Source: a bacterium D16-56
Lineage (GTDB): Bacteria > Bacillota > Clostridia > Lachnospirales > Lachnospiraceae
DNA length: 35,677 bases
Assembly: GCA_003611875.1 (NCBI GenBank)
Contig: RAYY01000045.1
Coordinates: forward strand, 1-35,677
Direction: 5' to 3'
Shown in pieces: positions 1 to 8,198 of this stretch. Within the stretch, counting starts at the first letter, position 1; the number at the start of each line of letters is the position of its first letter. The position numbers and the translations under genes are program-made. The notes under the pieces were generated by a model that had not been told where the DNA came from, did not search any database, and saw only the letters and a list, made by a program, of their open reading frames with translations.

Positions 1-50
1 TTTTCCACCGGTCTAATCGTCGTGGAAAAAATTCATATTAAAAATTTATA

Positions 51-92
51 AAAAACCTGCTAAAAAGTCTTGACTTTTGTTAGCAGGTTTTT
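51..92. terminator. Strong hairpin, probable bidirectional terminator
   Basis: Arms AAAAACCTGCTAA and TTAGCAGGTTTTT are perfect complements, and the inner AAAGTC/GACTTT extends the stem. A/T runs on both sides suit termination in either direction. A second inverted repeat, TTTTCCAC (1-8) with GTGGAAAA (22-29), lies just before it. The gene it ends on the left is outside the window. Confidence 0.75.
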
Positions 93-93
93 A

Positions 94-399
94 TACCCAA
101 AACATAATTGATGGGCCTTGGGGTCATAAGATACATTGCCTATGTTGTCTATATCAACATAAAACGGGTCTGAATGTTTCTCTAAGTCTGCATCTATCTA
201 CACAAGGACTAAGCTAAAATCGCTTCGCCTGAATCCAACGATGTAGCAGAAAAACGTAGTGGTATTCCAATCAAATATGAAACCTCTTTCAAATTTTTTT
301 TCTTTCTCTCACAGTCCACTGCATCATACTCAGGTTCCTTTGGCTTTTTTGAAAATAATCCTATACTGTTTTCCACCGTAATCTACAAATGAAAGTTGT
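94..399. other. Gap with one weak minus-strand reading frame
   Basis: About 300 bases with no convincing gene. The minus strand is open from a GTG at 376 to a TAG at 209-211 (55 codons, beginning VENSIGLFSKKPKEPEY). I see no good ribosome site and recognise no family. It could be the tail of a decayed gene. The region is AT-rich and otherwise featureless. Confidence 0.3.
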
Positions 400-1179
400 C
401 TATTCTTCCTCGTCCGGCTTGAATACCTTCAAATAGGCGGGACGGCCCTCTGCTTCCTCACCATAGACATACAGCGTATTGGTCTCGGTATCCAGACAGG
501 TGTGGCAGAAGCGCCCGCCGGGGAAAGGATATGGCTCACACAGCCGCTGGAAGTCTACACTGCCCTCGGATAGGATCTTTTGTATTTCGGCGGGGTTCTC
601 TATCTCGTCCGGGTTGGCCTCTTCCTCCAGATTTACAAGCATGATGTTCAGGAGGAAAGACTGGACGGAATCGGAAAATGGAGCCCAGCTGTACATATCG
701 TCCTGATCATTGTAGTACACCGCCGGGTTGGGGTGGGTCAAATCCTCTGCTTTGATTCCTGCGTACCAACAGCCCTGATTTTCGCACCAGAACAGCAGGT
801 AGTTGCCGATAACCTCGCCCCACCGCTCGCGCGGCAGGGCACGCAGCTTCGCCAACTCTTCATAATCATCTTCTCCCGGTTTGCTGAAAAATTCTAAGTC
901 CTCGTCAATATGATCGTAAGAGAAGGTCAGGCGCTTCTCAAAGAGTTTGGCCTTTTTGTCAGGGACGAATATCTCATGCAGTGCGCAGTTCAGGCTGGCT
1001 TTGCCGCAGGCGAGATAGTAGTCCCGCAGGGCAGCGGGAAGGCGTATCCCTGCCGCCGCCTCATAGGAGGCGACTGTCTTCTCGGAAAACCCTGTTGCTT
1101 TTCCCTCTCCAAAGCCGAACAGCGGTTCTGCACACTGAACCAGCTCTACGGGGGAAATCTGATACCGTTTTTCACTCAT
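400..1179 (-). CDS. SMI1/KNR4 (SUKH) family protein
   Basis: 259 aa. Residues about 31-60 (FSEKTVASYEAAAGIRLPA followed by LRDYYLACG) match the start of the SMI1/KNR4 fold: a helix for docking, then the small alpha/beta domain. SUKH proteins in bacteria often act as immunity partners to polymorphic toxins, but many are stand-alone proteins of unknown role, and no toxin gene is visible here. The acidic middle and the Trp/Tyr-rich stretch (LFWCENQGCWYAG) are typical. The start has an AAAGGAAA site upstream. It is followed 38 nt upstream by another minus-strand gene, so the two may be cotranscribed. Family call is by recalled motif, function inferred only. Confidence 0.7.
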   Translation of the reverse strand: MSEKRYQISPVELVQCAEPLFGFGEGKATGFSEKTVASYEAAAGIRLPAALRDYYLACGKASLNCALHEIFVPDKKAKLFEKRLTFSYDHIDEDLEFFSKPGEDDYEELAKLRALPRERWGEVIGNYLLFWCENQGCWYAGIKAEDLTHPNPAVYYNDQDDMYSWAPFSDSVQSFLLNIMLVNLEEEANPDEIENPAEIQKILSEGSVDFQRLCEPYPFPGGRFCHTCLDTETNTLYVYGEEAEGRPAYLKVFKPDEEE

Positions 1180-1217
1180 TATGACACTTTCCTTTCTGCA
1201 ATTTGCACTTATTTTTC

Positions 1218-1922
1218 TTAATCATATTCCGCACAGATATATTTGAAATCCTCAGTCTTGCGCAATGCTGCCAAAGCGTGTTTCTCGATATGATTTGACA
1301 TGATTTCTGCGGCATACCGGAAATTCTCTGACGGATGGCCCTCGGCGCAGCATACCATTGTGATCAGCATCCGGTTGTCACCTTCGATAGATTCAGACGG
1401 GTAGTTGCCGGAGTTATCGCAGGCATCTTCGCCGCGGTATTTCCGTCTTACTGCCTCCATCTGCTTTGCAGTGCCGATCACTGCATGGTAATCCATGTTA
1501 TCGCCGTCACGGTAGTAGTCGATAAAAAGCCTTGCCATAACATCCGTACATTGCTGGATCTGCTCAATCATGGCATTTGCATTTCGGATAGCAAATCTTC
1601 GAATTTTCTCCTTAGCATCTTCCTCGTTTTCATAGCGGATGTACAAAAGCGTTTCGCGGCCCTTAAGCATAGCCGTAATCTTCTGAAGCATTCCGCCCCT
1701 GCCATAGAAGGTACGCAGCGTCCGAACAAGTTCCCCCTCTGGCACACTGTACAGCGTCATCTCACGCCTGTCCTTCCCAACAGGAATGTTATAGGTAAGC
1801 AATTGATACTGTGCGTCATTGTCAAAGGAGATCACGTCGTCTCCGTTGATGTCCTTACTAAAATCAACAGCGCAGTGCACACCTTCTATATATGTGAGCG
1901 GAATGTTGCATAATTCTGGCAT
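1218..1922 (-). CDS. Unrecognised 234-aa protein
   Basis: A full-length reading frame with a good site (GAGGAGACCCAA then ATG), so likely real. I do not recognise a family. It is soluble, with no membrane segment or signal peptide, mixed alpha/beta in character, and carries a helix-rich middle (residues about 105-165) and two cysteines in MVCCAEGHPSENF near residue 190. It lies directly upstream of the SMI1/KNR4 gene in the same orientation with a 38-nt gap, so the two may form one unit. No function is offered. Confidence 0.65.
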   Translation of the reverse strand: MPELCNIPLTYIEGVHCAVDFSKDINGDDVISFDNDAQYQLLTYNIPVGKDRREMTLYSVPEGELVRTLRTFYGRGGMLQKITAMLKGRETLLYIRYENEEDAKEKIRRFAIRNANAMIEQIQQCTDVMARLFIDYYRDGDNMDYHAVIGTAKQMEAVRRKYRGEDACDNSGNYPSESIEGDNRMLITMVCCAEGHPSENFRYAAEIMSNHIEKHALAALRKTEDFKYICAEYD

Positions 1923-1997
1923 TTGGGTCTCCTCTCCTTATCGAATATGAACTTGTCTGCGTGGTCACTATCATAACAGCCAATTGTCACAGAAATG

Positions 1998-2507
1998 TCA
2001 CAGGCCGCTGGAAGCCTGAAAAAGCTCCCGCCGCTTTTCTTCGGGCAAGGGCTGTTCCAGCAGCGTGGCATTGACCATTTTAAGGTTGCTGATCGGCGTT
2101 TTCACCTGATGGGATATGTCAGAGATCAATTCCTGCAGGTCGGCCCGCTCTTTCGCTGCACTCTCCCTGTTTTCCCGCATAACTTCATATAGGCGGACAA
2201 GCCGGTGGTTGATTTTATAAAACAGGTTTTCTTCCTCATAGACCTGCGGTGGGGTTGGTGCTCCGTCCAGCATATTGTCTATTGTTTCGCACAGCCTGTC
2301 TGAAAACAACACCAGCTTCCGGCGCAGAAAGAGCATGAAAAGAGCAGCACAGGTGAACACCAGCAAGGTAAACAGCAGACCCAGCCACACAATTGCCGGA
2401 TTTCTGGTAAAGAGAAAAGCCGCAGTAACGGCCGCAGTGGAGAGCAAACCTAAAAAAGCTGCCCCTACCGCACAGGTGCGGTTGACGGAAAGTCTGCTCC
2501 CATTCAC
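1998..2507 (-). pseudogene. Truncated VncS-like sensor histidine kinase
   Basis: 169 aa from a GTG that overlaps the response-regulator stop as GTGA, with a G-rich ribosome site. Two membrane helices (residues about 12-60), a linker, then the phosphoacceptor helix with H-box ISDISHQVKTPISNLKM. The frame ends in FQASSGL directly after the H-box helix. The whole ATP-binding domain (N, G1, F, G2 boxes) is missing, and about half of the expected length of roughly 330 aa is gone. It cannot phosphorylate itself. The family assignment comes from its paired regulator, which resembles VncR, and from the short extracellular loop. Confidence 0.8.
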
Positions 2508-3031
2508 TTCTTTATCCCCCCAATCCACATATAGCCCATGCCGTAGACGGTCTTGATATATTGCAGGCCGTTTATCTCGATTTTTCCCCGGATGCGGCTA
2601 ATTGCAGCGGTCAGTTCCGAAAAATTGATGGACAGCATACCGTCCGTATAGCAATCGCCGCCTGTTTGCTTCTGGATGCGGGCCAGCAGCGCCGAAACCT
2701 TTTTGCGGAATACGCTGACAGGAAACGATTTTGTTGCATAATCGTCTGCACCCAACTCAAAACCCTTCAGCATATCGCTCTCCATATCGTTTGCCGTTAG
2801 GAAAATTACGGCGGTATCAGGTCGGCGCTCCTTGATTTTCCCGCATAGATCAAACCCATTTCCGTCAGGCAAATTGACATCCAGCACAATCAGATCATAG
2901 TCCTGCGCCTCGCAGAAATTGACCGCCGATGATATTGTCAAGGCAGTGTCCACAGTGTAACCTGCCATCGAAAGATTGTAGCAAAGCGTATTGTTCAAAA
3001 GACGGTCATCCTCAACTACCAAAAGTTTTAT
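2504..3031 (-). pseudogene. VncR-like response regulator, start and DNA-binding domain damaged
   Basis: The receiver domain is near complete (LLVVEDDRLLNNTL, LDVNLPDGNGFD with phosphoacceptor Asp, then GADDYATKSFP where the family has a conserved K-P). The winged-helix domain is mostly absent: INFSELTAA runs straight into ISRIRGKIE and YIKTVYGMGYMW, so about 50 residues holding the recognition helix are deleted in frame between two LTAA-type segments. The position where relatives start with ATG AAA CTT reads ATA (3029-3031) behind an intact GGAAG site. Initiation would have to use ATA or the TTG at 3022. Both changes indicate a dead gene. Confidence 0.8.
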
Positions 3032-3535
3032 ATTCTCACTTCCTTACTAAACCCTTATGCCCACACACTTGGCACCACCATAAATATAAGTCAGCTGAAG
3101 TTTGCTAATACTTTACAAATTATATTTCTGTGACAGCTTGTGACATGTGCATAGGCATGAGACTTATATAGTAAACAATCATGCGCCCGGTAACGGACGC
3201 GCCACCACGAATGAAAGTTATGGTGGGCGCACTTGGCATACCTGAATTCAGATCGCCTGACGGCAATGAACTTTCATAGTAAACATTGAAAAATCGCAGA
3301 AGCAGTCTGCCGTTTCTATTTCATGGTGTGTTCTCCCCTGTGTACTGAGAGCAGTATAACAAAGAAATATCAGCAAAATGTTACAGTTGTTAATTCCTAT
3401 CAATGAATATTTATTATAAGGAAACAGCAGTTGAAAATCAAGAAAGAAATGATGCATTATAAACCGCAGGTAACTGCATATCCTATTATTCCACAGAAAC
3501 ACTGTGAACGATATACTGATATAGGGTGAAATAAT
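3032..3535. other. Intergenic region with a GC-rich hairpin
   Basis: No supported gene. It holds an inverted repeat GCGCCACCA (3199-3207) with TGGTGGGCGC (3221-3230), without a T-run. Near 3124-3145 are TGTGACA-like motifs upstream of the decayed response regulator, which may have been its promoter region. The minus-strand frame 3248-3502 has no ribosome site or recognisable motif. Confidence 0.4.
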
Positions 3536-3715
3536 ATGGAAGATGTGAAAGATTGTCCCGGTTTTGAAACCTTTGGTGAAGATGCACGGGCAGCACTGGG
3601 CTTTACGATCAAGGTGTTGACAGAACGGGTAAATATTGACCCACGGTATCTTTTGTACAGGGCAGGGGAAGCGTGGTTGACTAAAGAGAGCGTAGGGCGC
3701 AATATGTTCTTATAA
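3536..3715 (+). pseudogene. 5' stub of an XRE-type HTH regulator
   Basis: 59 codons with a plausible GGTGAAATAAT site. Residues about 10-39 (GFETFGEDARAALGF then LTERVNIDPRYL) match the start of the Cro/C1 HTH found beside mobilisation genes in Clostridia, including the intact relative at 25072. Where that family continues with ANIENKG, this frame changes to LYRAGEAWLTKESV and stops, so the second half of the HTH is missing. It marks a broken mobile-element regulator. Confidence 0.6.
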
Positions 3716-3795
3716 CGTAGGTTATCGGAAAATTATTTTTATCGGAAATCTTGACGGAAATACCTTATTAAAAGGATTTTGGAATAAAATTATTA

Positions 3796-3833
3796 GTGAA
3801 TTAAGATTATCTCTTTAGAAGTTTTTATATGTC
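3796..3833 (+). repeat. 38-bp repeat, copy 1 (possible attachment site)
   Basis: From GTGAATTAAG to TATATGTC. It matches 36 of 38 bases of the copy at 15033-15070 in the same orientation. The right side abuts the 3' end of a transposase remnant. Because the other copy borders a Tn916-type integrase, this may be an old element end or integration site. Confidence 0.6.
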
Positions 3834-4266
3834 CGCTTGGATTTGCTGGCCAATTTCGTACCGGGTTGACTGGGCACTGGCGGACGGATATCCGGAAAAG
3901 CTTTCATCACTGTAAGGAAGCAGGGTCATGGCACTATAGGACAGACTGATCCGATTTACCAGCCGTTCGATTCCTTCCGGCTCCCTTTTCCGTTTTTGAG
4001 TGCAGTAAAAGTTCAAAATGCTTACCGTATTTTTCGATCATGGTATCATCAATAGTAAGAAAAATTGGCTGATCTGTCAAAGTGCCGGGAACAGTCTGAA
4101 CAGCTTTCGATACAGTAACGTCATTCCAGGCGGAGTGATCATAGGCATCTGTTTTGAGTGTATAGTAAAACGCGTTAAGCGAGGTATCGGACAGTCTGGA
4201 AATCATATGGCTGTGAGCAAAGCGCACGGAGCGGAAAAGTCCGGAGTCAAAATGGAGATAACCAAC
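3825..4266 (-). pseudogene. Frameshifted DDE transposase remnant
   Basis: Reading leftwards, the first frame (about 4266-3934) contains FAHSHMISRLSDTSLNAFYY and then PIFLTIDDTMIEKYGKHFE, where IDDT looks like the first catalytic aspartate of an IS4-like DDE fold. The C-terminal part is in another frame (4016-3825), with RISLSYSAMTLLPYSDESF and RYEIGQQIQADI. The N terminus and the later catalytic residues cannot be joined without a frameshift, so the gene is dead. The IS family is a guess from the motif. Confidence 0.6.
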
Positions 4267-4353
4267 AGGAACAGGTTTCTGGCGGTAGGTCTGGAAGCAG
4301 CGGCAAAATAATCCTGAAGATATAAAAACAGTCTATTAAAAATGAAATCTTTA

Positions 4354-4445
4354 AGGTATAATAAGCGGTAGATACAAACTCATCTCTTTTCGTGTGGATT
4401 TTTGTTTAGTCGCTTAAATTATACCGCAAAGAGATTGAGTTTGTA
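4354..4445. repeat. Interleaved inverted repeats, probable IS end and promoter
   Basis: TACAAACTCATCTCTTTT (4373-4390) is mirrored by AAAGAGATTGAGTTTGTA (4428-4445) with one bulge. GGTATAATAAGCG (about 4355-4367) is mirrored by CGCTTAAATTATACC (4411-4425). The two pairs interleave and do not nest. On the minus strand each copy contains a TATAAT-like box pointing towards the transposase remnant. The rest of 4267-4565 shows no gene. Confidence 0.55.
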
Positions 4446-4565
4446 TTTTTATTTTTCAAAAATCAAAAAGTTGTAAACTGGTGTTAACAAACTAAAACTG
4501 TCTAAATCTGTTAAGTAAAAAATGCCCTATTCTATCGTGATTTTCCTTTTCTTAATGACATTGGG

Positions 4566-5198
4566 TCATTTGCTGGTTGATAAGGTTTGCATGAGAGTAA
4601 AGAAATCTTGCTCCTTGCCACTGCTGAAATAGTTATACCACGCTTCCAGCGTACCAGGATGAAAGACTTCCAAACGCTCAATGATTTGTCTTGCCCATAA
4701 CAAAGCCCCGGTGGAACTTGCGGTAATCAAGTTGTGGTCTGCAACAGAGGGGTTATCAACATAGAAGTGCTGTCCTTTGTAATGGGGACAACACATTTCA
4801 AGGTATCCCATTCCATTGCTGGTGTGCGGGCGGTGATCCAGCAGGCCAGCATTTGCCAATGCCACAGTGGCACCGCAGATGGCACATACCGTAGAACCTG
4901 CTGAAAGGAGTTCTCCTGTTTTTTCAATAATAGCACCATGCTTCGGATCGTTCCAGGTGTTTGCTCCTGGCAGCAGTAATACACTTTTTTCGTTTACCGC
5001 AATATCGCTGATGGAGCAGTCAGGAATGATAGTAAAGCCGCCCATTGTCTTGGCAGGTTCTTTTGAGATACCGACTGATTTGATCGATATATTCGGCGCA
5101 TCTTTTTTGAAAAAGCGTTTAGAATTTAGTTCTGCGGTGGCATACCCCAGTTCCCAATCTGCCAGGGTATCAAGGGTATAAACATAGACTGTAATCAT
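4566..5198 (-). CDS. DJ-1/PfpI family protein
   Basis: 210 aa, full length for a single-domain DJ-1/PfpI protein. The nucleophile elbow is AICGATVALANAG with Cys108, and the preceding strand LLLPGANTW (residues about 74-82) belongs to the same fold. The family covers glyoxalase/deglycase-like, chaperone and amidase activities; the sequence does not say which. No signal peptide, so cytosolic. Start preceded by GGAGGAAAGGC. It is divergent from the WYL regulator at 5318 across about 120 nt, a common regulator-target arrangement. Confidence 0.85.
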   Translation of the reverse strand: MITVYVYTLDTLADWELGYATAELNSKRFFKKDAPNISIKSVGISKEPAKTMGGFTIIPDCSISDIAVNEKSVLLLPGANTWNDPKHGAIIEKTGELLSAGSTVCAICGATVALANAGLLDHRPHTSNGMGYLEMCCPHYKGQHFYVDNPSVADHNLITASSTGALLWARQIIERLEVFHPGTLEAWYNYFSSGKEQDFFTLMQTLSTSK

Positions 5199-5258
5199 GC
5201 CTTTCCTCCGTTTTCATTTTCTATTTGCTGTTAGCTTTTTCATTGTACCAATCAATCG

Positions 5259-5287
5259 TTGACAGCAGTATGGCAACAATCTATAAT
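5259..5287 (+). promoter_or_regulatory. Consensus sigma-A promoter of the WYL regulator
   Basis: TTGACA (5259-5264), 17-nt spacer, TATAAT (5282-5287): both hexamers match consensus exactly. It reads towards the ATG at 5318, leaving a leader of about 25 nt. Confidence 0.85.
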
Positions 5288-5317
5288 GAAAGAGGATTTT
5301 GGAAAGGCGGTCATGAA

Positions 5318-6250
5318 ATGAAAGTTGACAGGCTTGTTAGCATTATTATGACGCTCCTTGATAAAAAGCGTATAGGAGCACAGGAACTGGCAGATATGTT
5401 TGAAGTTTCGCCCCGCACAATCTATCGTGACATAGATGCAATCAATATGGCGGGTGTTCCCATCCGCTCAATTTCGGGAGTTGGCGGCGGCTTTGAAATT
5501 ATGCCAGAGTATAAGATTGATAAAAATGTTTTTTCGACTGCCGATCTTTCCGCAATCTTGATGGGGCTTTCCAATCTTTCCAACATGGTACGAGGCGGTG
5601 AACTTGTAAACGCTCTGGCAAAAGTCAAGAGTTTCATCCCTGCCGACAAAGCGAATGATATTGAAATAAAGATAAATCAAATTTGTGTAGATTTAAGTCC
5701 ATGGTCAGGCAACAAAAATATCCAACCATACTTGCAAATGATTAAAGCAGCTTTAGAGGATTACAAACAGCTTTCCTTTGAATACATCGCACATCATGGA
5801 AATAGAGGTGTGCGAACAGTTGAACCATACCAGCTTGTATTGAAAAGCGGCCACTGGTATTTTTATGGGTATTGCTATAGCAGGAGCGACTATCGCCTAT
5901 TCAGACTATCCAGAATGTCGAACTTGCAGATAAAGCAGGAAACTTTTGCCCCACGGAATTATCAAAAACCGATTTTGAATTTTGAGGAAATTATAAAAAC
6001 GATGCAAACAGAAATTAAAATACGCATCCATAAATCTGTGCTGGATAGAGTGCTTGAATTTTGCACCTATGACTGCTTTTTTCCAGATGGTGACGAGCAT
6101 TATATCGTAAATTTTCCGTTCATTGATAACGAATATTACTATGATGTTCTCCTCAGCTTTGGAGATAAGTGCGAGTGCCTTGAGCCTCTACATATCCGCG
6201 CAAAGATGAAGCAAAAAATATACGATATAGCTGCGATATATAGCAATTAA
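5318..6250 (+). CDS. HTH/WYL-domain transcriptional regulator (YafY-like)
   Basis: 310 aa from the ATG at 5318 (AAAGGCGG site); an upstream in-frame start at 5225 would begin before the promoter, so it is rejected. Residues about 1-60 form a DeoR-type winged HTH (IGAQELADMFEVSPRTIYRD). A linker (about 75-140) leads to a WYL domain near residues 145-230 with the signature EPYQLVLKSGHWYFYGYC and a C-terminal extension. WYL domains bind small ligands or nucleic acid and often control the neighbouring gene, here plausibly the divergent DJ-1 gene. The consensus promoter would give steady expression. Confidence 0.9.
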   Translation: MKVDRLVSIIMTLLDKKRIGAQELADMFEVSPRTIYRDIDAINMAGVPIRSISGVGGGFEIMPEYKIDKNVFSTADLSAILMGLSNLSNMVRGGELVNALAKVKSFIPADKANDIEIKINQICVDLSPWSGNKNIQPYLQMIKAALEDYKQLSFEYIAHHGNRGVRTVEPYQLVLKSGHWYFYGYCYSRSDYRLFRLSRMSNLQIKQETFAPRNYQKPILNFEEIIKTMQTEIKIRIHKSVLDRVLEFCTYDCFFPDGDEHYIVNFPFIDNEYYYDVLLSFGDKCECLEPLHIRAKMKQKIYDIAAIYSN

Positions 6251-6257
6251 CAGGCTG

Positions 6258-6941
6258 GTGAGAGATATGAGCAAGAAAATCCGGGCGGTAAAACGCTCAG
6301 AAGACATGAATGGGAAGCCTGTCACAAGCAAGCCCGTGTACGGCTATCTTATGGACGAGGACGAAAATTTCATCATTGACGAAGAAGCCGCCCCCGTAGG
6401 GAAGCGGATATACAGCCTTTGCCTTGCGGGGAACGGTCCGACCAAGATAGCCCGTATGCTTGTGGAGCAGCAAATCCCCACGCCGGGAACTCTGGAATAC
6501 CGCCGGACAGGAAGCACCTGCCGCTGCCACCCCGGCTATGAGTGCAAATGGGCGACAAACACCGTGGCGCATATCCTTGAAAACCGGGAATACACGGGCT
6601 GCCTTGTGAAATTCAAGACCGAGAAAGAGTCCTACAAGGTGAAGCAGAGCAAAGAGAACACCGTGGAGAAACAGGCGGTGTTTGAGAACCACCACGCCCC
6701 AATCATTGACCATGAAACATGGGAGCGTGTGCAGGAGCTGCGCAAGCAGCGCAAACGCCCCAACCGCTATGATGAAGATGGCTTGTTCTCCGGCATACTC
6801 TTTTGTGCCGACTGCGGCAGCGTCATGTACCAGCAACGCTGCCAAACGGATAAGCAGCGGCAAAGAAGAGAAACACATCAGCATGGACACGCTGGCACGA
6901 ATCTGCGAAAAGCTGGCAGGCGGAGGAACGGCTGGACTTAA
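6258..6941 (+). pseudogene. Serine recombinase fragment without catalytic domain
   Basis: Matches the middle of large serine recombinases: Recombinase domain (KPVYGYLMDEDENFIIDEE, then GPTKIARMLVEQQIPTPGT and ATNTVAHILENREYTG) and the start of the zinc ribbon (GLFSGILFCADCGSVMYQQ, one CxxC). The N-terminal resolvase domain with the catalytic serine is missing. After QTDKQRQ the reading frame leaves the family and the second cysteine pair and coiled coil are lost. It begins 8 nt after the WYL gene, a scar of deletion. Not functional. Confidence 0.85.
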
Positions 6942-7077
6942 TCATTGAGCAGATGAAAGCCGCCGAGGGAGTGACGGAGGAGCTGAAAGCCCAAAACCAG
7001 CTTGAATGGGTGGCCGGATGAACAATATTCGCAACCGGGCAGAGGAAATCATAAACAGCGAACGGATTTATATTTGA
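6914..7077 (+). pseudogene. tnpV: tnpV 3' fragment with a frameshift
   Basis: Reads AEERLDLIIEQMKAAEGVTEE then LKAQNQLEWV, the C-terminal part of TnpV from Tn4451-like transposons. In the expected WVGRMNNIRNRAEEI the G-R-M stretch is out of frame: one base is missing after GTGG near 7013, so this frame stops at TGA, while the following frame reads NNIRNRAEEIINSERIYI to a TGA at 7075. The N-terminal half is absent, replaced by recombinase sequence. Confidence 0.65.
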
Positions 7078-7092
7078 TTGGACATGGAAAGG

Positions 7093-7112
7093 CCAGCCGA
7101 CTACCCGGCTGG
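7093..7112 (-). terminator. Short hairpin terminator
   Basis: CCAGCCG (7093-7099) pairs with CGGCTGG (7106-7112) around a 6-nt loop. It lies just after the stop of the minus-strand fragment at 7118. The T-run on that strand is weak (CCTTTCC). Confidence 0.5.
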
Positions 7113-7117
7113 TCTCT

Positions 7118-7258
7118 CTAACTTTCATTACGCTCCAATACTGCCCGAATCATGGCAACGGCGATTTCCTGCTGGCTGGGCGGCGTACTTTCCCACAGTT
7201 TTGCCAGCTGCTCCTTTGTGGACCTGCCGCCCGAAAATCTTTCAGAAAGCCTATTTCA
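7118..7258 (-). pseudogene. C-terminal remnant of an unidentified mobile-element protein
   Basis: Open for 46 codons to a TAG at 7118-7120, with sequence RSTKEQLAKLWESTPPSQQ and ending RAVLERNES. It has no start codon or ribosome site, and the frame is closed upstream by TGA. Codon use is that of a real gene and a hairpin follows. I do not recognise the parent gene. Confidence 0.35.
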
Positions 7259-7320
7259 TTTAGCAAGTTAAAGCTGTATAATAGAGCCAGCGAAAAACCG
7301 GAATTGATGGAGGGCAAACT

Positions 7321-7599
7321 ATGGAATATAAGGACTATATTAAGCAAGGATTGAATGGGAACGCCCCATTAAAATTAATATTATGTGGAAATATACAGAG
7401 GACGGAAAATGATAAAGTAGGTGTTGTATCAGTTATATATGCTACAAATGATAAGGACTTAGCAGAACAAAAAATGAATGAATTGATTGCCATCAATCCT
7501 AATAATTATTACATGGTTTATAGTGTGCCACTAAATGTTGATTTGACGGAACTTTCTCATTATCCTTCAATAGCAATTTCTAAAGATGATTTAAAATAA
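7321..7599 (+). CDS. Small hypothetical protein, 92 aa
   Basis: Has a good site (GGAGGG, 6 nt before ATG) and a TATAAT-like box near 7276. The protein reads as a compact alpha/beta fold: strand LKLILCGNIQ, strand VGVVSVIYAT, helix DLAEQKMNELIAINP, strand YYMVYSVPLN. No signal peptide or membrane helix. AT-rich codon use contrasts with the GC-richer fragments around it, which suggests separate acquisition. I do not recognise the family. Confidence 0.6.
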   Translation: MEYKDYIKQGLNGNAPLKLILCGNIQRTENDKVGVVSVIYATNDKDLAEQKMNELIAINPNNYYMVYSVPLNVDLTELSHYPSIAISKDDLK

Positions 7600-7613
7600 A
7601 GGCAGTTCCAGTT

Positions 7614-7847
7614 GTGCGCCCAGCAAAGGGAAATTAACCTTACAGGTGCAAATCCTGTCTGCAAAGGTCTAGCCAACCAGCAGTAGTGAGTCTTGGGTGG
7701 GTGTCAGTAATGGCAGCTGCTAAGCGTAGACAACGAGCAAGTAGGGATGCAATGCGATTGAGTCTCGAAATGTTATAATCCAGAGGGCTGACGTTTTAAC
7801 TGGTACGGAAAGCAACATCGGGCAGTTCGCAAATGGCGAGAATTTGG
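7614..7847 (+). ncRNA. 5' fragment of a group II intron
   Basis: Starts with GTGCGCCC, fitting the GUGYG 5' end of group II introns, and carries the domain I sequence usual in clostridial introns (TCTTGGGTGGGTGTCAG, TAAGCGTAGACAACGAGC, CCAGAGGGCTGACG). No reverse transcriptase and no domains V/VI follow: sequence passes into a topB fragment at about 7848. Splicing is impossible. The end point is approximate. Confidence 0.7.
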
Positions 7848-8073
7848 CGGCGGTTATCCGGTGAGCTGGTGCGTGGGGCACCTTTTAGAACTGGCGCAGT
7901 CGGAGGCTTATGGGGAACAGTATGCCAGATGGCGTTACGATGATCTGCTGATCCTGCCGGAAACATGGAAATATGAGGCTCCAAAAGATAAGAAGAAACA
8001 GCTTGATTTCCTGTGCCGGCTGATGAAGGACAAACGGGTGGATTCCGTGGTATGCGCAGCAGATGTTGGATAG
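7848..8073 (+). pseudogene. topB: DNA topoisomerase III fragment
   Basis: Reads GGGYPVSWCVGHLLELAQ then YARWRYDDLLILPETW and KKKQLDFLCRLMKDKRVDSVV, the N-terminal Toprim region of the topoisomerase III carried by conjugative elements. It stops at CAADVG, where the family has the acidic Toprim motif CATDAGREGE, so the catalytic core and everything after are lost. The first 30 or so residues are also missing, replaced by the intron fragment. Confidence 0.8.
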
Positions 8074-8100
8074 TGCAAAGGGGCGACAAACAAATACAAA

Positions 8101-8198
8101 TAAGAAAGGGACTTCCTCAATCCTTAAAAGTCTATGACAGTAACGGTTATAGTCTTTTTCCAATTTTTGAACAAAATTTGCGGTATATTACCGTATGA
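8101..8198 (+). pseudogene. Possible C-terminal fragment coupled to the next gene
   Basis: The frame KGLPQSLKVYDSNGYSLFP followed by IFEQNLRYITV ends in TGA at 8196-8198, overlapping the ATG at 8195 as ATGA. That overlap is typical of translational coupling and would explain why the next gene has no ribosome site. No family recognised and the 5' end is missing. Confidence 0.3.

Noticed and set aside
479-1221. Plus-strand frames opposite the SMI1/KNR4 gene
   Set aside because: No ribosome sites or family motifs; shadows of the minus-strand gene.
3248-3702. Minus-strand frames in the gap before the XRE stub
   Set aside because: No ribosome site or recognisable motif; the 3457-3702 frame is the shadow of the XRE stub.
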